A stretch of 64,000 nt of DNA from Crocinitomicaceae bacterium (GCA_028689775.1 JAQVCM010000011.1:1-64000), one strand, 5' to 3'; numbered from the stretch's first letter, positions 26,561 through 35,681 are shown. Program-made: numbers and translations. Notes: a model not told the origin generated them from the sequence alone.

Positions 26561-26887
26561 TTATTTCAATTTCTCGTTATTCAAATGTCGTTCTGAATCC
26601 CGTTGGGTCTTTTTTTCTAAATTCTTTTTCAAGGCTTCTTCCAAATTGATTCCCGTTTGATTGGCCAAGCAAATCAGTACAAATAAAACATCCGCCATTT
26701 CATCTCCCAAGTCTTTGTTTTTGTCACTTTCTTTTTCGCTTTGTTCGCCATAGCGACGTGCAATGATACGCGCCATTTCTCCTACTTCTTCGGTCAGAAT
26801 CACCATGTTGGTCAATTCACTAAAATAGCGAACGCCATAATCTTGAATCCATTGATCAACTGTTTTTTGAGCGTCTTGAAGGGTCAT
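26561..26887 (-). CDS. MazG-like nucleotide pyrophosphohydrolase
   Basis: 108-residue all-alpha NTP pyrophosphohydrolase. The metal-binding EEVGEMARI and DLGDEMADVLF motifs (ExxE...ExxD) are clear. Such short MazG-like enzymes remove non-canonical nucleotides by hydrolysing NTPs to NMP and pyrophosphate. Cytosolic. Its ATG abuts or overlaps the dtd stop by one base, which supports an rsgA-dtd-mazG run. Confidence 0.9.
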   Translation of the reverse strand: MTLQDAQKTVDQWIQDYGVRYFSELTNMVILTEEVGEMARIIARRYGEQSEKESDKNKDLGDEMADVLFVLICLANQTGINLEEALKKNLEKKTQRDSERHLNNEKLK

Positions 26888-27336
26888 TATTCTTTATTTT
26901 TACTATCAATCCAAATGGTAGTTGGCCCGTCGTTTATTAACTGTACTTTCATATCAGCGCCAAAAACGCCTGCCTCTACTTTCAATTGACTCTTTTTTAA
27001 TTCTTTCAAAAAATATTCATACAAAGGAACCGCAATTTCCGGTCTTGCTGCTTCTGTAAATCCAGGACGATTTCCTTTCTTCGTGGACGCATGCAAGGTA
27101 AACTGACTGATTGCTAAAAATTCTCCTTGAATGTCTTGCATTGAAAGGTTCATTTTTCCTTCTGAATCGTTAAAAATACGAAGTTTTGTAATCTTAGCAA
27201 TCAACCAAGTTACATCTTCTTCTGTATCGTCGGTCGCAATTCCGATCAACAAGACCATTCCTTGCTGTATGCTGCCGTGAACAATTTTATCAATCGTCAC
27301 ACTCGCTTCAGATACGCGCTGAATTAAAACCCGCAT
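26887..27336 (-). CDS. dtd: D-aminoacyl-tRNA deacylase
   Basis: 149-residue DTD, which removes D-amino acids mischarged on tRNA. SQFTLHAST and NRPGFTEAARPE are the two active-site motifs (the second includes the Gly-cisPro element), and GVFGADMKVQLINDGPTT is the C-terminal signature. Length is typical. Its start overlaps the rsgA stop by one base and its stop overlaps the mazG-like start. Confidence 0.97.
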   Translation of the reverse strand: MRVLIQRVSEASVTIDKIVHGSIQQGMVLLIGIATDDTEEDVTWLIAKITKLRIFNDSEGKMNLSMQDIQGEFLAISQFTLHASTKKGNRPGFTEAARPEIAVPLYEYFLKELKKSQLKVEAGVFGADMKVQLINDGPTTIWIDSKNKE

Positions 27337-28286
27337 TAATACACTTCTTTTTTACGGTGCACTTCCGATTCATCTTCCGTCATTAACTGAATGTACGTTT
27401 GATATCGACTTTCTGAAATATCTCCCGATTCAACAGCATCTTTTACAGCGCATTTCGGCTCGTTTAAATGTTGGCAATTGTGATATTTACAAGCTCCAAT
27501 TAATTCGCGCATCTCCGGGAAATAATGAGAAATGAATTGTTTATCCAAATCTACAATTCCAAAAGCTCGAATTCCAGGCGTATCAATGATGTAACCTCCA
27601 GATGCTAATGGGTGCATTTCTGCAAAAGTGGTTGTGTGCTGTCCTTGCTGGTGATATTCAGAAATTTCTCCAACTTTTAAATTCAAATTAGCATCCAAAG
27701 AATTGACCAAAGTACTCTTCCCTACTCCACTATGGCCGGAAATCATTACTTGTTTTCCGTTGATTTCTTCTTTCAGAAAGTCAACATTTAATCCTGTTTC
27801 AGCACAAATCTTTTGACAAGGATAACCGATTCGCGAATACAAATCAATCAAAGCATCCACATACTCCAATTGATCGGCATCGTAGGTGTCAATTTTATTG
27901 AACAAAAGTGTCGTCGGAATACGAAAAGATTCAGCTGCAACCAAAAAACGATCAATGAAAGCCAAATGTGTCACTGGCGAAGCAATCGTAATTAACAAAT
28001 AAGCGCGGTCGATGTTGGCGGCTAAAATTTGAGATTTTTTACTCAAATTGGTTGATTTACGAACAATGTAATTGTGTCGTTCTTCAAAATCTAAAATCAC
28101 ACGATTGCCTTCTTCGTCCACTTTTGGATCGATAATCACTTGGTCACCAGCAGAAATCGGATTGGTAGTTCGCAATTTATCCATGCGGATTTTACCTCGT
28201 ATGCGACAATTAACGACCTTCCCGCTTTCCAACTCAACGGTGTACCATTTTCCAGTGGATTTTAAAACTTTTCCTTTTTCTGTCAT
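27336..28286 (-). CDS. rsgA: Ribosome small subunit GTPase RsgA
   Basis: 316-residue circularly permuted GTPase that helps mature the 30S subunit. An N-terminal OB domain (GKVVNCRIRGKIR) is followed by LFNKIDTYD (G4), GHSGVGKSTLVNSL (G1), TTTFAEMHPL (G2) and DTPGIRAFG (G3), in the permuted order G4-G1-G2-G3. The C-terminal zinc site is CKYHNCQHLNEPKC. It is the first gene of the run rsgA-dtd-mazG-like. Confidence 0.97.
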   Translation of the reverse strand: MTEKGKVLKSTGKWYTVELESGKVVNCRIRGKIRMDKLRTTNPISAGDQVIIDPKVDEEGNRVILDFEERHNYIVRKSTNLSKKSQILAANIDRAYLLITIASPVTHLAFIDRFLVAAESFRIPTTLLFNKIDTYDADQLEYVDALIDLYSRIGYPCQKICAETGLNVDFLKEEINGKQVMISGHSGVGKSTLVNSLDANLNLKVGEISEYHQQGQHTTTFAEMHPLASGGYIIDTPGIRAFGIVDLDKQFISHYFPEMRELIGACKYHNCQHLNEPKCAVKDAVESGDISESRYQTYIQLMTEDESEVHRKKEVY

Positions 28287-28346
28287 TCGATTGTAAAATT
28301 AACGAAAATTGGTGGAAGTAAAGCAATTGGACAAAGGAGGAATTGA

Positions 28347-28546
28347 TTTAAGGATTCAAGGATTCAAAGATTCAAAGATTCATGGATTCAAGGATTCGAA
28401 GATTCAAGGATTCAAGGATTCAAAGATTTAAGGATTTAAAGTTTCGAAGATTCAAGGATTCAAGGATTCGAAGATTTAGAGATTCAAAGATTTAAGGATT
28501 CAAGGATTCGAAGATTTAAAGATTCAAGGATTTAGAAATTTAGAAT
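28347..28546. repeat. Octamer array (TTCAAGGA)n, 25 units
   Basis: Twenty-five consecutive 8-base units vary around TTCAAGGA (also TTCAAAGA, TTCGAAGA, TTTAAGGA). The array sits upstream of rsgA in the 28287-28745 spacer. Its complement forms the nine-unit array near tsaE. Imperfect units suggest an old array. Confidence 0.85.
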
Positions 28547-28628
28547 CAGTCTTGTGCGATAAAACATAGGGAACAAATGAAAGTCATTGAAAGGCAGTAG
28601 ATTTTAGTAATCGTATTTTGAATGCGTT

Positions 28629-28688
28629 CATTTGTCATGCAAAAGATTCCTTAAATTTCTTTTGAAATATAAGGAAAGATAGGTTCAG
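28629..28688. repeat. Dispersed ~60 bp repeat, copy 2
   Basis: Begins TTTGTCATGCAAAAG and ends GATAGGTTCAG, matching 7492-7549. It is followed after about 22 bases by a palindrome. Confidence 0.55.
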
Positions 28689-28710
28689 GGTGAAAGAAAT
28701 TATTTTTTTT

Positions 28711-28736
28711 TAGAGCCGCAATGAATTGTGGCTCTA
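28711..28736. repeat. REP-like palindrome
   Basis: TAGAGCCGCAAT and ATTGTGGCTCTA form a 12-bp inverted repeat with one wobble. A near-identical palindrome lies at 47518-47541. It is just downstream of aroA and may also stabilise or end the aroA transcript. Confidence 0.65.
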
Positions 28737-28745
28737 CTAGATAAA

Positions 28746-30002
28746 TCATTTCTTTTGGTGCATTCCTTCTAAATCCATCCAAAAATCAGCGTAACTTTTA
28801 CGAACACAATCCGGTTCTGAGACGGTAATGGGTGAAGTTGAAAATAAACCTGCAATTGCTAAACACATCGCGATTCGGTGATCGTTGTGCGAAGAAACTG
28901 TTCCGCCAGCGATTGATTTTTGACCTTCTATTCGCATCAAATCTCCTTCGACGTGAATTGGAACTCCCAATTTGGCAAATTCTGTTTTCAACGCTTCTCC
29001 CCGATTGCTTTCTTTATTTGCCAATCGGTTTACTCCTCGGATTTTAGATTCACCTTCACTCAAAGAAGCCAAGCTTACCAAGGCAGGAAATAAATCAGGA
29101 CAATGCGTCGCGTCAAATTCAAAAGAAGTTCTGTTTTTTCCTTGAATATACATGGCGTCGTCTGAATAAACAACGGTACAATTCGCTGCTTCAAACGCTT
29201 TTAAAATTTGTTTATCTGCCTGCAAACTTGCCAAATCCAAACCTCGAATCGAAATTTTCTGTCCCAAAGCAGAAGCTACCAACCAGAAACTTGCCGAACT
29301 CCAGTCTCCTTCAACGGTGTAGCTTGTGGAAAGGTACTTTTGATTTCCAGCAATGATGAAATGTTTTAAATCTTGTTGTAAAATTGAAATTCCGAATTTC
29401 GCCAAGGTATTGAGCGTCATTTTGAGATAAGGAATGCTCTTTAAATTCTCCACTTCTAACCGACTTTCTGTTGGTAATAAAGGCAAAGCCATCAACAAAC
29501 TAGAAACGTATTGCGAGCTTTGACTTCCGTCAATCACCACTTGAGCACCTTGCATCGGACTGAATATTTCAAAAGGTAAATGTCCGTTATTTGTTTTTAT
29601 TTGGGCACCAAAAAAAGGTAAATAGGTTTCAAAAAAATGCATTGATCTTTTTAATATTGATCCAGAACCAGTAATTTTAAAATTTCCGACATTTGCTGCG
29701 CAAACACCTGTTATCAAACGAGTTCCCAATCCACTTTCGCGCATGAACAAATCTGCTTCTTTCGGAAAATCAGCAATTCCTTTGAAAGTATAAGATTTAT
29801 CTTCGTTTTGGATTGCATCCGCACCCAACTGAATGACAGCATCGAGCATCGCCAATTCATCATCTGAATGTCCTAAATTATAAATGGTACTGATCCCTTT
29901 TGACAATGCCGCCGCTAAAATGGCGCGTTGTCCATCGCTTTTTGAACTCGGAATGGAGATAATTCCTTGATAAGAACCAGGTATGACTGTTATTTTATCC
30001 AC
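28746..30002 (-). CDS. aroA: 3-phosphoshikimate 1-carboxyvinyltransferase (EPSP synthase)
   Basis: 418-residue EPSP synthase, sixth step of the shikimate pathway (shikimate-3-phosphate plus PEP). IPSSKSDGQRAILAAAL near the N-terminus holds the substrate Lys, Ser and Arg; ESGLGTRLITG corresponds to the LGNAGT-like motif; DHRIAMCLAIAG near the end is the catalytic/PEP motif. Two tandem inside-out alpha/beta domains are implied by length. It overlaps the DAHP synthase stop by 8 bases and ends a four-gene overlapping operon. Confidence 0.95.
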   Translation of the reverse strand: MDKITVIPGSYQGIISIPSSKSDGQRAILAAALSKGISTIYNLGHSDDELAMLDAVIQLGADAIQNEDKSYTFKGIADFPKEADLFMRESGLGTRLITGVCAANVGNFKITGSGSILKRSMHFFETYLPFFGAQIKTNNGHLPFEIFSPMQGAQVVIDGSQSSQYVSSLLMALPLLPTESRLEVENLKSIPYLKMTLNTLAKFGISILQQDLKHFIIAGNQKYLSTSYTVEGDWSSASFWLVASALGQKISIRGLDLASLQADKQILKAFEAANCTVVYSDDAMYIQGKNRTSFEFDATHCPDLFPALVSLASLSEGESKIRGVNRLANKESNRGEALKTEFAKLGVPIHVEGDLMRIEGQKSIAGGTVSSHNDHRIAMCLAIAGLFSTSPITVSEPDCVRKSYADFWMDLEGMHQKK

Positions 30003-31068
30003 GTTTGGAATTCATTACTTTATTTTGATGGCGAATGGATTCTTGGTGAATCACATCCAATAAATTACGTACAAATGTTTGACTCATAATCGCTGGATCA
30101 ACCGATGCCAAACGCTCTGAAACAACTTTTTTCCATTGATCTTCCTTTAAAATCGTGATGTTGTGTGCTTGTTTGAAAACACCCAATTCCTCACTTAATA
30201 TCATTCGATCAACCAAGATTTCAAAAAGTTTATCGTCTAATGAATGAATTTGCGCACGAACATCCTCAAGCTGCAAAACTTGCGAATCTTCAATGTGTGT
30301 CGCTCTCAAAACGAGTGCTGCAAACAATTCCTTTAAACGATCAGGCGTTATTTGTTGCGCAGCATCCGACCAAGCCTCGTCCGGACACGGGTGAACTTCG
30401 ATCATCAATCCATCAAAATTCAAATCCATTGCTTTTTGAGAAACCTCTCGCAATAAATCACGTCTTCCGGTAATGTGACTCGGATCGCAAATCATTGGAA
30501 TGTGCGGCATTTGCTCTTTCAAACCAATCGGAATTTCCCAATTTGGAACATTTCTGTATTTCGGGTGACTGTAAACTGAAAAACCACGGTGAATTGCCGT
30601 CAGGTCTGTCAATCCAGCATTTTGAAAACGCTCAAAAGCACCGATCCAAAGTCCTAAATCAGGATTCACTGGATTTTTAAGCATGATTGGAATGTTGGTT
30701 CCAGCTAAAGAATCAGCAATATCCTGAATTGCAAACGGATTCACGGTTGTCCGTGCACCAATCCACAAAACATTTACACCAGCTTTCAAAGCCAGATCTG
30801 CATGTTTTGGATTCGCGACTTCAACCGTTACTGGTAAATTGTGTCTTTTTCCTGCTTCAACCAACCACGGAAGTCCAATTTCACCAACACCTTCGAAGGA
30901 ATCAGGGCGCGTACGCGGTTTCCAAATTCCACCGCGAAGCATTTGAACTTTTTGGTTTTGCGCCAAATCAGCCACAACCTGATTGATTTGTTCCTCCGTT
31001 TCCACACTACAAGGTCCAGCGATCAAAAAAGGTCTTTCAGAATCTTGTATTTTTTGTTGTAAGATCAT
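29995..31068 (-). CDS. Bifunctional DAHP synthase / chorismate mutase
   Basis: 357 residues. Residues 1-260 are a DAHP synthase of the Kdo8P-synthase-like I-beta type (FLIAGPCSVE, GGIWKPRTRPDSFEG, ICDPSHITGRRDLL, IEVHPCPDEAWSDA). Residues 270-350 are an AroQ chorismate mutase (RAQIHSLDDKLFEILVDRMILSEELGVFK). One chain thus carries the first enzyme of the shikimate pathway and the branch enzyme to phenylalanine and tyrosine; in such fusions the mutase domain often mediates feedback control. It sits between tsaB and aroA with 4- and 8-base overlaps. Confidence 0.95.
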   Translation of the reverse strand: MILQQKIQDSERPFLIAGPCSVETEEQINQVVADLAQNQKVQMLRGGIWKPRTRPDSFEGVGEIGLPWLVEAGKRHNLPVTVEVANPKHADLALKAGVNVLWIGARTTVNPFAIQDIADSLAGTNIPIMLKNPVNPDLGLWIGAFERFQNAGLTDLTAIHRGFSVYSHPKYRNVPNWEIPIGLKEQMPHIPMICDPSHITGRRDLLREVSQKAMDLNFDGLMIEVHPCPDEAWSDAAQQITPDRLKELFAALVLRATHIEDSQVLQLEDVRAQIHSLDDKLFEILVDRMILSEELGVFKQAHNITILKEDQWKKVVSERLASVDPAIMSQTFVRNLLDVIHQESIRHQNKVMNSKRG

Positions 31069-31742
31069 GCTTTTTTCACTTTGACATTCATGACGAAATC
31101 TTTCAGATAAAATGGTTCAAAGTAAGCCACATCTTCAAACTCAGCATTCAAATATTTTTGATAACCCACTGCTACTTGACCTTTTGCAGACGAAAGAATG
31201 TTGGAAGCAATCGTGATGTTTCGATTCGACCAAATTTCACGTAATTTTTCTGCACCATCACCACAAGCGACAAAAGGTTCGAACTCGAGGTAGGAATCTT
31301 CTTCAATCACATCTGCAGAAATTGGTTTAAGAACCGTTTCATTTCCATCCAAGATGCTTGCAAAAACTTCCATTCTTCTCGCATCAATTAATGCTGCAAT
31401 GGCCTGATTTGGATATACTTCTTTTGCCATTTGTTGAATAGACAACAAGGAGTCGATGGCAATCAAGGGAATTCCCAATGCGTAACACAACCCTTTGGCC
31501 GTTGATACTCCTATTCTTAATCCGGTATATGAACCTGGACCAGAAGAAACCGAAACAGCGACAAGTTCCTTGACATCAACCTGTTCGCTGGCTAAAGCAT
31601 CTTCAATCAGCAAGGTCAGTTTTTCGCCATGTGCGTAACCATCCTCTTCAATCTCTTTGAGTTGAAGCAATTTTCCATTCATAGATAAAGCAACCGAACA
31701 AACTTTGGTGGCCGTTTCTAGATGTAAGATGTAATTTTTCAT
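31065..31742 (-). CDS. tsaB: t6A biosynthesis protein TsaB
   Basis: 225-residue TsaB, ASKHA-fold partner of TsaD in tRNA N6-threonylcarbamoyladenosine synthesis. ILHLETATKVCSVALS, SVSSGPGSYTGLRIGVS and KGLCYALGIPLIAIDSL are its hallmarks, and ALIDARRMEVFA follows. It has 4-base overlaps with the response regulator upstream and the DAHP synthase gene downstream. Confidence 0.96.
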   Translation of the reverse strand: MKNYILHLETATKVCSVALSMNGKLLQLKEIEEDGYAHGEKLTLLIEDALASEQVDVKELVAVSVSSGPGSYTGLRIGVSTAKGLCYALGIPLIAIDSLLSIQQMAKEVYPNQAIAALIDARRMEVFASILDGNETVLKPISADVIEEDSYLEFEPFVACGDGAEKLREIWSNRNITIASNILSSAKGQVAVGYQKYLNAEFEDVAYFEPFYLKDFVMNVKVKKA

Positions 31743-32431
31743 TCTTCTTTAACTTCCAACTTAAAACCGATTCCGTGAATGTTGTTGATGAGCACTGAAT
31801 CATCTTCTTTGAAGTATTTTCGAAGTTTCGTAATGAATACATCTAAACTTCTTCCAACAAAATAATCGTCTTGCCCCCAAACTGCATTCAAAACAATTTC
31901 TCTTGTAACCACCTGATTTTTAAACTTGCAAAGCATTTTTAAAATTTGAGCTTCTTTTTTAGTCAGCGTTTTGATGTCCTCTCCAATAGATAAGGTGTAA
32001 TTTTCAACGTCAAAACTATATTTACCCAATTGAATAACCGTTTCCTCTTGCGGTTGATCGTCGATGTTTAAACGACGTAATAAGGACTTAATTCTGACGT
32101 TTAACTCATCAAAACTGAATGGTTTTGTTAGATAATCATCACCTCCAGAATTAAAACCTTCTACTTTATCTTCCGTCATGGACTTCGCTGTTAAGAAGAT
32201 AATCGGAATTTCCTTATCAATTTTACGAATGTCTTTCGCCAAGGTAAAACCATCTTTTTTAGGCATCATGACATCCAAAATACACAAATTAAAAGCCTCA
32301 TCATTAAAGCGTTGATAGGCATCCATTCCGTTTGAACAAAGTGTTACCTGGTATCCTTCTGCACGTAGTTGATCTGCAATCACAAACCCTAAACTCGTAT
32401 CGTCTTCTGCTAATAGAATCTTTGCTTTCAT
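31739..32431 (-). CDS. OmpR-family response regulator (RprY-like)
   Basis: 230 residues: receiver domain with D10-D11, phosphoacceptor D53 in ILDVMMPKKDG, switch FLTAKS and KPFSFDEL, then an OmpR/PhoB winged helix (LTKKEAQILKMLCKF... VGRSLDVFITKLRKYF). It resembles the RprY regulators widespread in Bacteroidota. No histidine kinase gene is next to it. Overlap of 4 bases with tsaB makes it the first gene of an operon of housekeeping enzymes, an unusual place for a regulator. Confidence 0.93.
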   Translation of the reverse strand: MKAKILLAEDDTSLGFVIADQLRAEGYQVTLCSNGMDAYQRFNDEAFNLCILDVMMPKKDGFTLAKDIRKIDKEIPIIFLTAKSMTEDKVEGFNSGGDDYLTKPFSFDELNVRIKSLLRRLNIDDQPQEETVIQLGKYSFDVENYTLSIGEDIKTLTKKEAQILKMLCKFKNQVVTREIVLNAVWGQDDYFVGRSLDVFITKLRKYFKEDDSVLINNIHGIGFKLEVKEE

Positions 32432-32650
32432 TGAACAATTTTTTTTGAAAATTAATGAATAAAAATGGATTTAGAATCGAATTTAAACTGAATTTATCCT
32501 TTTTGACTAAAGAAACCCATTTAATGATTAAACGGTAAAATAAGAAATTAAGTGTATAAGTTCGTTCTCTTTCCTGCAAGCTTCAACCGAGAAGGCTGAA
32601 AATAAATAAAAGTTTAGCGAACGATTGCGAAAAGTAAATTGAATAAAGCG

Positions 32651-32658
32651 TATCTTTG
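32651..32658 (+). promoter_or_regulatory. -7 promoter box of prs
   Basis: TATCTTTG matches TAnnTTTG, 20 bases before the prs ATG at 32679. It argues against an in-frame start at 32658, which lies within the box. Confidence 0.5.
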
Positions 32659-32678
32659 TGCTCTTAAAAGTCAAGAAA

Positions 32679-33614
32679 ATGTCAGTTGGAGTAAAAATAT
32701 TTTCAGGAAGAGCATCGCATGAACTAGCAAAAAGAATTGCTACATCTTATGGAATTGAACTCGGAGACGTTAAAGTTCAAGAGTTTAGTGATGGCGAGTT
32801 TCAACCTTCTTTTGAAGAAACAGTTCGAGGTCAAGATGTATTCATCGTACAATCAACCATGCCTCCTTCTGATAATCTATTTGAACTTTTATTGATGATT
32901 GATGCTGCAAGAAGAGCATCTGCTCGTAAAATAATTGCAGTAATTCCTTATTTCGGATTTGCAAGACAAGATCGCAAAGATAAACCTCGTGTTGCTATTG
33001 GAGCAAAATTGGTAGCCAACATGTTGATGGCAGCTGGAGTTGATCGATTAATCACGATGGATTTACACGCAGATCAAATTCAAGGCTTTTTTGAAGTTCC
33101 AGTTGATCATTTATATGGTTCTACCATTTTCTTTAAAGAAATGGAAGCTTTAAACAACGGAAACTTAATTTTAGCTGCTCCAGACGCTGGAGGTGCAAAA
33201 CGCGCTAACTCGTACGCTAAGAAATTAGATGTTGGTTTGGCAATTTGTCACAAACAAAGAAAAAAAGCCAATGAAGTTGCTGAAATGACGGTCATTGGTG
33301 ATGTAGAAGGAAAAGATGTTATTTTAGTTGACGACATGTGCGATACTGCAGGAACGTTGACAAAAGCAGCAGATCTTTTCATGGAAAAAGGAGCATTGAG
33401 TGTTCGTGCATTTTGTACACACGCCGTGCTATCTGGTCCTGCATACGAACGCATCGAAAATTCAAAAATCACGGAACTAATCGTAACCGATACCATTCCA
33501 CTAAAACGTAAATCTGATAAAATTAGAGTTGTTCCAGTCAACGATCTTTTTTCAGATGTTATCAAACGATTGGTCAACAACCAATCCATCAGTTCGCATT
33601 TTATCATATCATAA
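32679..33614 (+). CDS. prs: Ribose-phosphate pyrophosphokinase
   Basis: 311-residue PRPP synthetase, making PRPP from ribose-5-phosphate and ATP for nucleotide, His and Trp synthesis. SGRASHELAKRIA, SDGEFQPSFEETVRGQDVFIVQST, PYFGFARQDRK, MDLHADQIQGFFEVPVDHL and the PRPP loop VDDMCDTAGTL are all clear. I chose the ATG at 32679 (MSVGVKIFSGRAS) rather than the upstream in-frame start, which lies in the promoter box. It is followed by rplY after 16 bases. Confidence 0.97.
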   Translation: MSVGVKIFSGRASHELAKRIATSYGIELGDVKVQEFSDGEFQPSFEETVRGQDVFIVQSTMPPSDNLFELLLMIDAARRASARKIIAVIPYFGFARQDRKDKPRVAIGAKLVANMLMAAGVDRLITMDLHADQIQGFFEVPVDHLYGSTIFFKEMEALNNGNLILAAPDAGGAKRANSYAKKLDVGLAICHKQRKKANEVAEMTVIGDVEGKDVILVDDMCDTAGTLTKAADLFMEKGALSVRAFCTHAVLSGPAYERIENSKITELIVTDTIPLKRKSDKIRVVPVNDLFSDVIKRLVNNQSISSHFIIS

Positions 33615-33630
33615 TAACAAATAAACAAAA

Positions 33631-34221
33631 ATGAAAGTAGCAAAATTGAGCGGCTCAGTTAGAACGAGCGTAGGGAAAAAAGGTTCTCATGCATTGAGAG
33701 CAGCTGACTTAGTACCATGTGTAATTTATGGTCAAGGAACACAAGTACATTTTTCTGCAAAGAAAAATGACATTGAAAAAATCGTTTTTTCACCAGAGGT
33801 TTACCAAATTGAATTGGACATCGACGGAGACAAACACGAAGCAATCATTCAAGACATCCAACAAGATCCAATTCGTGGAACTGTTAGACACATTGACTTC
33901 TACAAAATCGACGCTAAAAAACCAGTTAAAGTTGGATTACCAGTTCGTGTAACAGGTTCTTCTCGTGGTGTTATGGCAGGAGGTAAATTATCGCAAGTAT
34001 TCCGTCGTTTGACAGTTATTGCTTTGCCAGGTGATTTGCCAGATGCAATTATCGTTGATATCTCTCCTTTGAGAATTGGTCAAGCGATCCGTGTTTCTCA
34101 AATTGAAAACGAAAACTTGAAAATTGTCGAAGATTCAAGAGCGGTTGTAGTTTCAGTTAAAATGTCTCGTGGTGCATCTAAAGATGCTCAAGATGACGAT
34201 GAAGAAGAAGCAGCAGAATAA
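33631..34221 (+). CDS. rplY: 50S ribosomal protein L25/general stress protein Ctc
   Basis: 196-residue long-form L25 (CTC type), binding 5S rRNA. The N-terminal domain has RTSVGKKGSHALRAADLVPCVIYG and the C-terminal TL5 domain runs from about residue 95 (KPVKVGLPVRVTGSSRGV). An acidic tail (DAQDDDEEEAAE) ends the protein, a common trait in this phylum. It is probably cotranscribed with prs, a common pairing in bacteria. Confidence 0.96.
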   Translation: MKVAKLSGSVRTSVGKKGSHALRAADLVPCVIYGQGTQVHFSAKKNDIEKIVFSPEVYQIELDIDGDKHEAIIQDIQQDPIRGTVRHIDFYKIDAKKPVKVGLPVRVTGSSRGVMAGGKLSQVFRRLTVIALPGDLPDAIIVDISPLRIGQAIRVSQIENENLKIVEDSRAVVVSVKMSRGASKDAQDDDEEEAAE

Positions 34222-34242
34222 TCTGTATCTATTCGATATCTT

Positions 34243-34275
34243 AAATCCTGATCAATTCGTTGGTCAGGATTTTTT
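34243..34275 (+). terminator. Intrinsic terminator after rplY
   Basis: AAATCCTGATCA and TGGTCAGGATTT form a 12-bp stem with one wobble and a 6-base loop, followed by a T7 run. Confidence 0.88.
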
Positions 34276-34399
34276 TATTGGTAGCTATTCATCTCTCTGC
34301 CAAAGGATGTTCCAGTTATAGCGCTTAAAATTCTTACCTTCGTAGAAATCTTCAATTTTTTAATCAATTTTGATTCTTATCTACTCATAACGCTCAACC

Positions 34400-35464
34400 A
34401 TGAAAAAACTAATTTTCCTTCTTTTCTGCCTCATTACGGTTCATTCTTTTGCTCAAAAAAATGAAGATGTACTCGTTGAACCTCAACCTCACCTCTTGAA
34501 ACAATATCATCCAAATGTGAGCTCAAGCGGTAAAAAAACAGTTTATACGATTGTCAAAAAACAAGGCTTCAATTCGATAAACGATACCATGCAAGTCGAT
34601 TTTTACAACGAACAAGGTTTCAAGGTGAAGACGGTTCGATATGAAAACAACCAACCTGAAAGCAGTTTAGAATTTCGTTACGATGAGAACGGGAATGAAG
34701 TGGAAACGAAATATGAAAAAAGAAGTTTACAAAATGTGACCAGTTTCACAGAAAGTACATACAATTCTCAAAATCGATTAATTCAAATTCAATCAAAAAC
34801 ACAAAGATTGAATGATATCACTATCAGCAATACGAAAAAATACAATTACAAAGACGATCAACTCATTGAAAAGAAGATTTATCAGGGCAAAAACAACTCT
34901 CAAATAGATTCGTTTTTTTATCACAACAAGCTCTTGACCCACCATAAACTAATCTATACACAAGCAATTTACGCCTTTGAAAATAATTACGCATACAATC
35001 ATACAGGACAATTGATTCTGAAAGAAACTAGAAATTTAATCAAAGACAAAAGCACCAAAGAACTTAGCGGTAAAACGGAATATACCTACGAAAAAGGAAA
35101 CTTAGTAGCTGTTATTGAAATGGAAGGAAAAAACCTAACAAATCAAGAACCTGTTCGAACATTTTATAGCTACGATGCGGATGATCAACTTTCTAAAATG
35201 CGTGTTGAATACAAATCGTTTTACCGCGATGTGAAGTATGAATATGAGGATGCAAAAATAAGTTCTATTCAGGTGATTTCAAACTCAGACAACAACGCCT
35301 ATTTGAAATTTTGGGTAGCAACATTTGGCAATATGATTTCTGAATTTCCTTTCCAATATGAGGAAAAATTCACGTATGACGACAAGGCTAATTTAATCAG
35401 TAAAAAGATTCTCTTAAAGGATGAACTCATTCGAGAAATCGTATATCACATTGAATATTATTGA
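34400..35464 (+). CDS. Secreted protein with YD-like repeats
   Basis: 354 residues with a signal peptide (ending SFAQ) and repeated short beta-hairpin units such as FRYDENGNEVE, TYNSQNRLIQIQ, YAYNHTGQLILKE and SYDADDQLSKM, resembling RHS/YD repeats. Unlike large RHS toxins there is no DPxG cleavage core or C-terminal toxin. The role is unknown; surface or periplasmic location is inferred. Monocistronic. Confidence 0.65.
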   Translation: MKKLIFLLFCLITVHSFAQKNEDVLVEPQPHLLKQYHPNVSSSGKKTVYTIVKKQGFNSINDTMQVDFYNEQGFKVKTVRYENNQPESSLEFRYDENGNEVETKYEKRSLQNVTSFTESTYNSQNRLIQIQSKTQRLNDITISNTKKYNYKDDQLIEKKIYQGKNNSQIDSFFYHNKLLTHHKLIYTQAIYAFENNYAYNHTGQLILKETRNLIKDKSTKELSGKTEYTYEKGNLVAVIEMEGKNLTNQEPVRTFYSYDADDQLSKMRVEYKSFYRDVKYEYEDAKISSIQVISNSDNNAYLKFWVATFGNMISEFPFQYEEKFTYDDKANLISKKILLKDELIREIVYHIEYY

Positions 35465-35681
35465 GTTTCTGTTTGCTTTTTTTTCGTTTCTATTTTATCT
35501 CTAAAATAACCCAATTAGTTCAACTTTGAGGCACGAAAACTGTAAATAATTGCTACCTTTAGAATGCAATTAGATCGGTTTGGATGTCGACTTTTTCGTT
35601 GAGACTCTTCGCTTATTTAAGTCCTGAAAAGCCAGCTTTTTGCAATGTTGAAATTTTCAAAAGAAACTAAATCAAAAAACA

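Noticed and set aside
34400-35464. RHS-type polymorphic toxin
   Set aside because: Only short YD-like hairpins; no RHS core, no variable C-terminal toxin and no immunity gene directly downstream.
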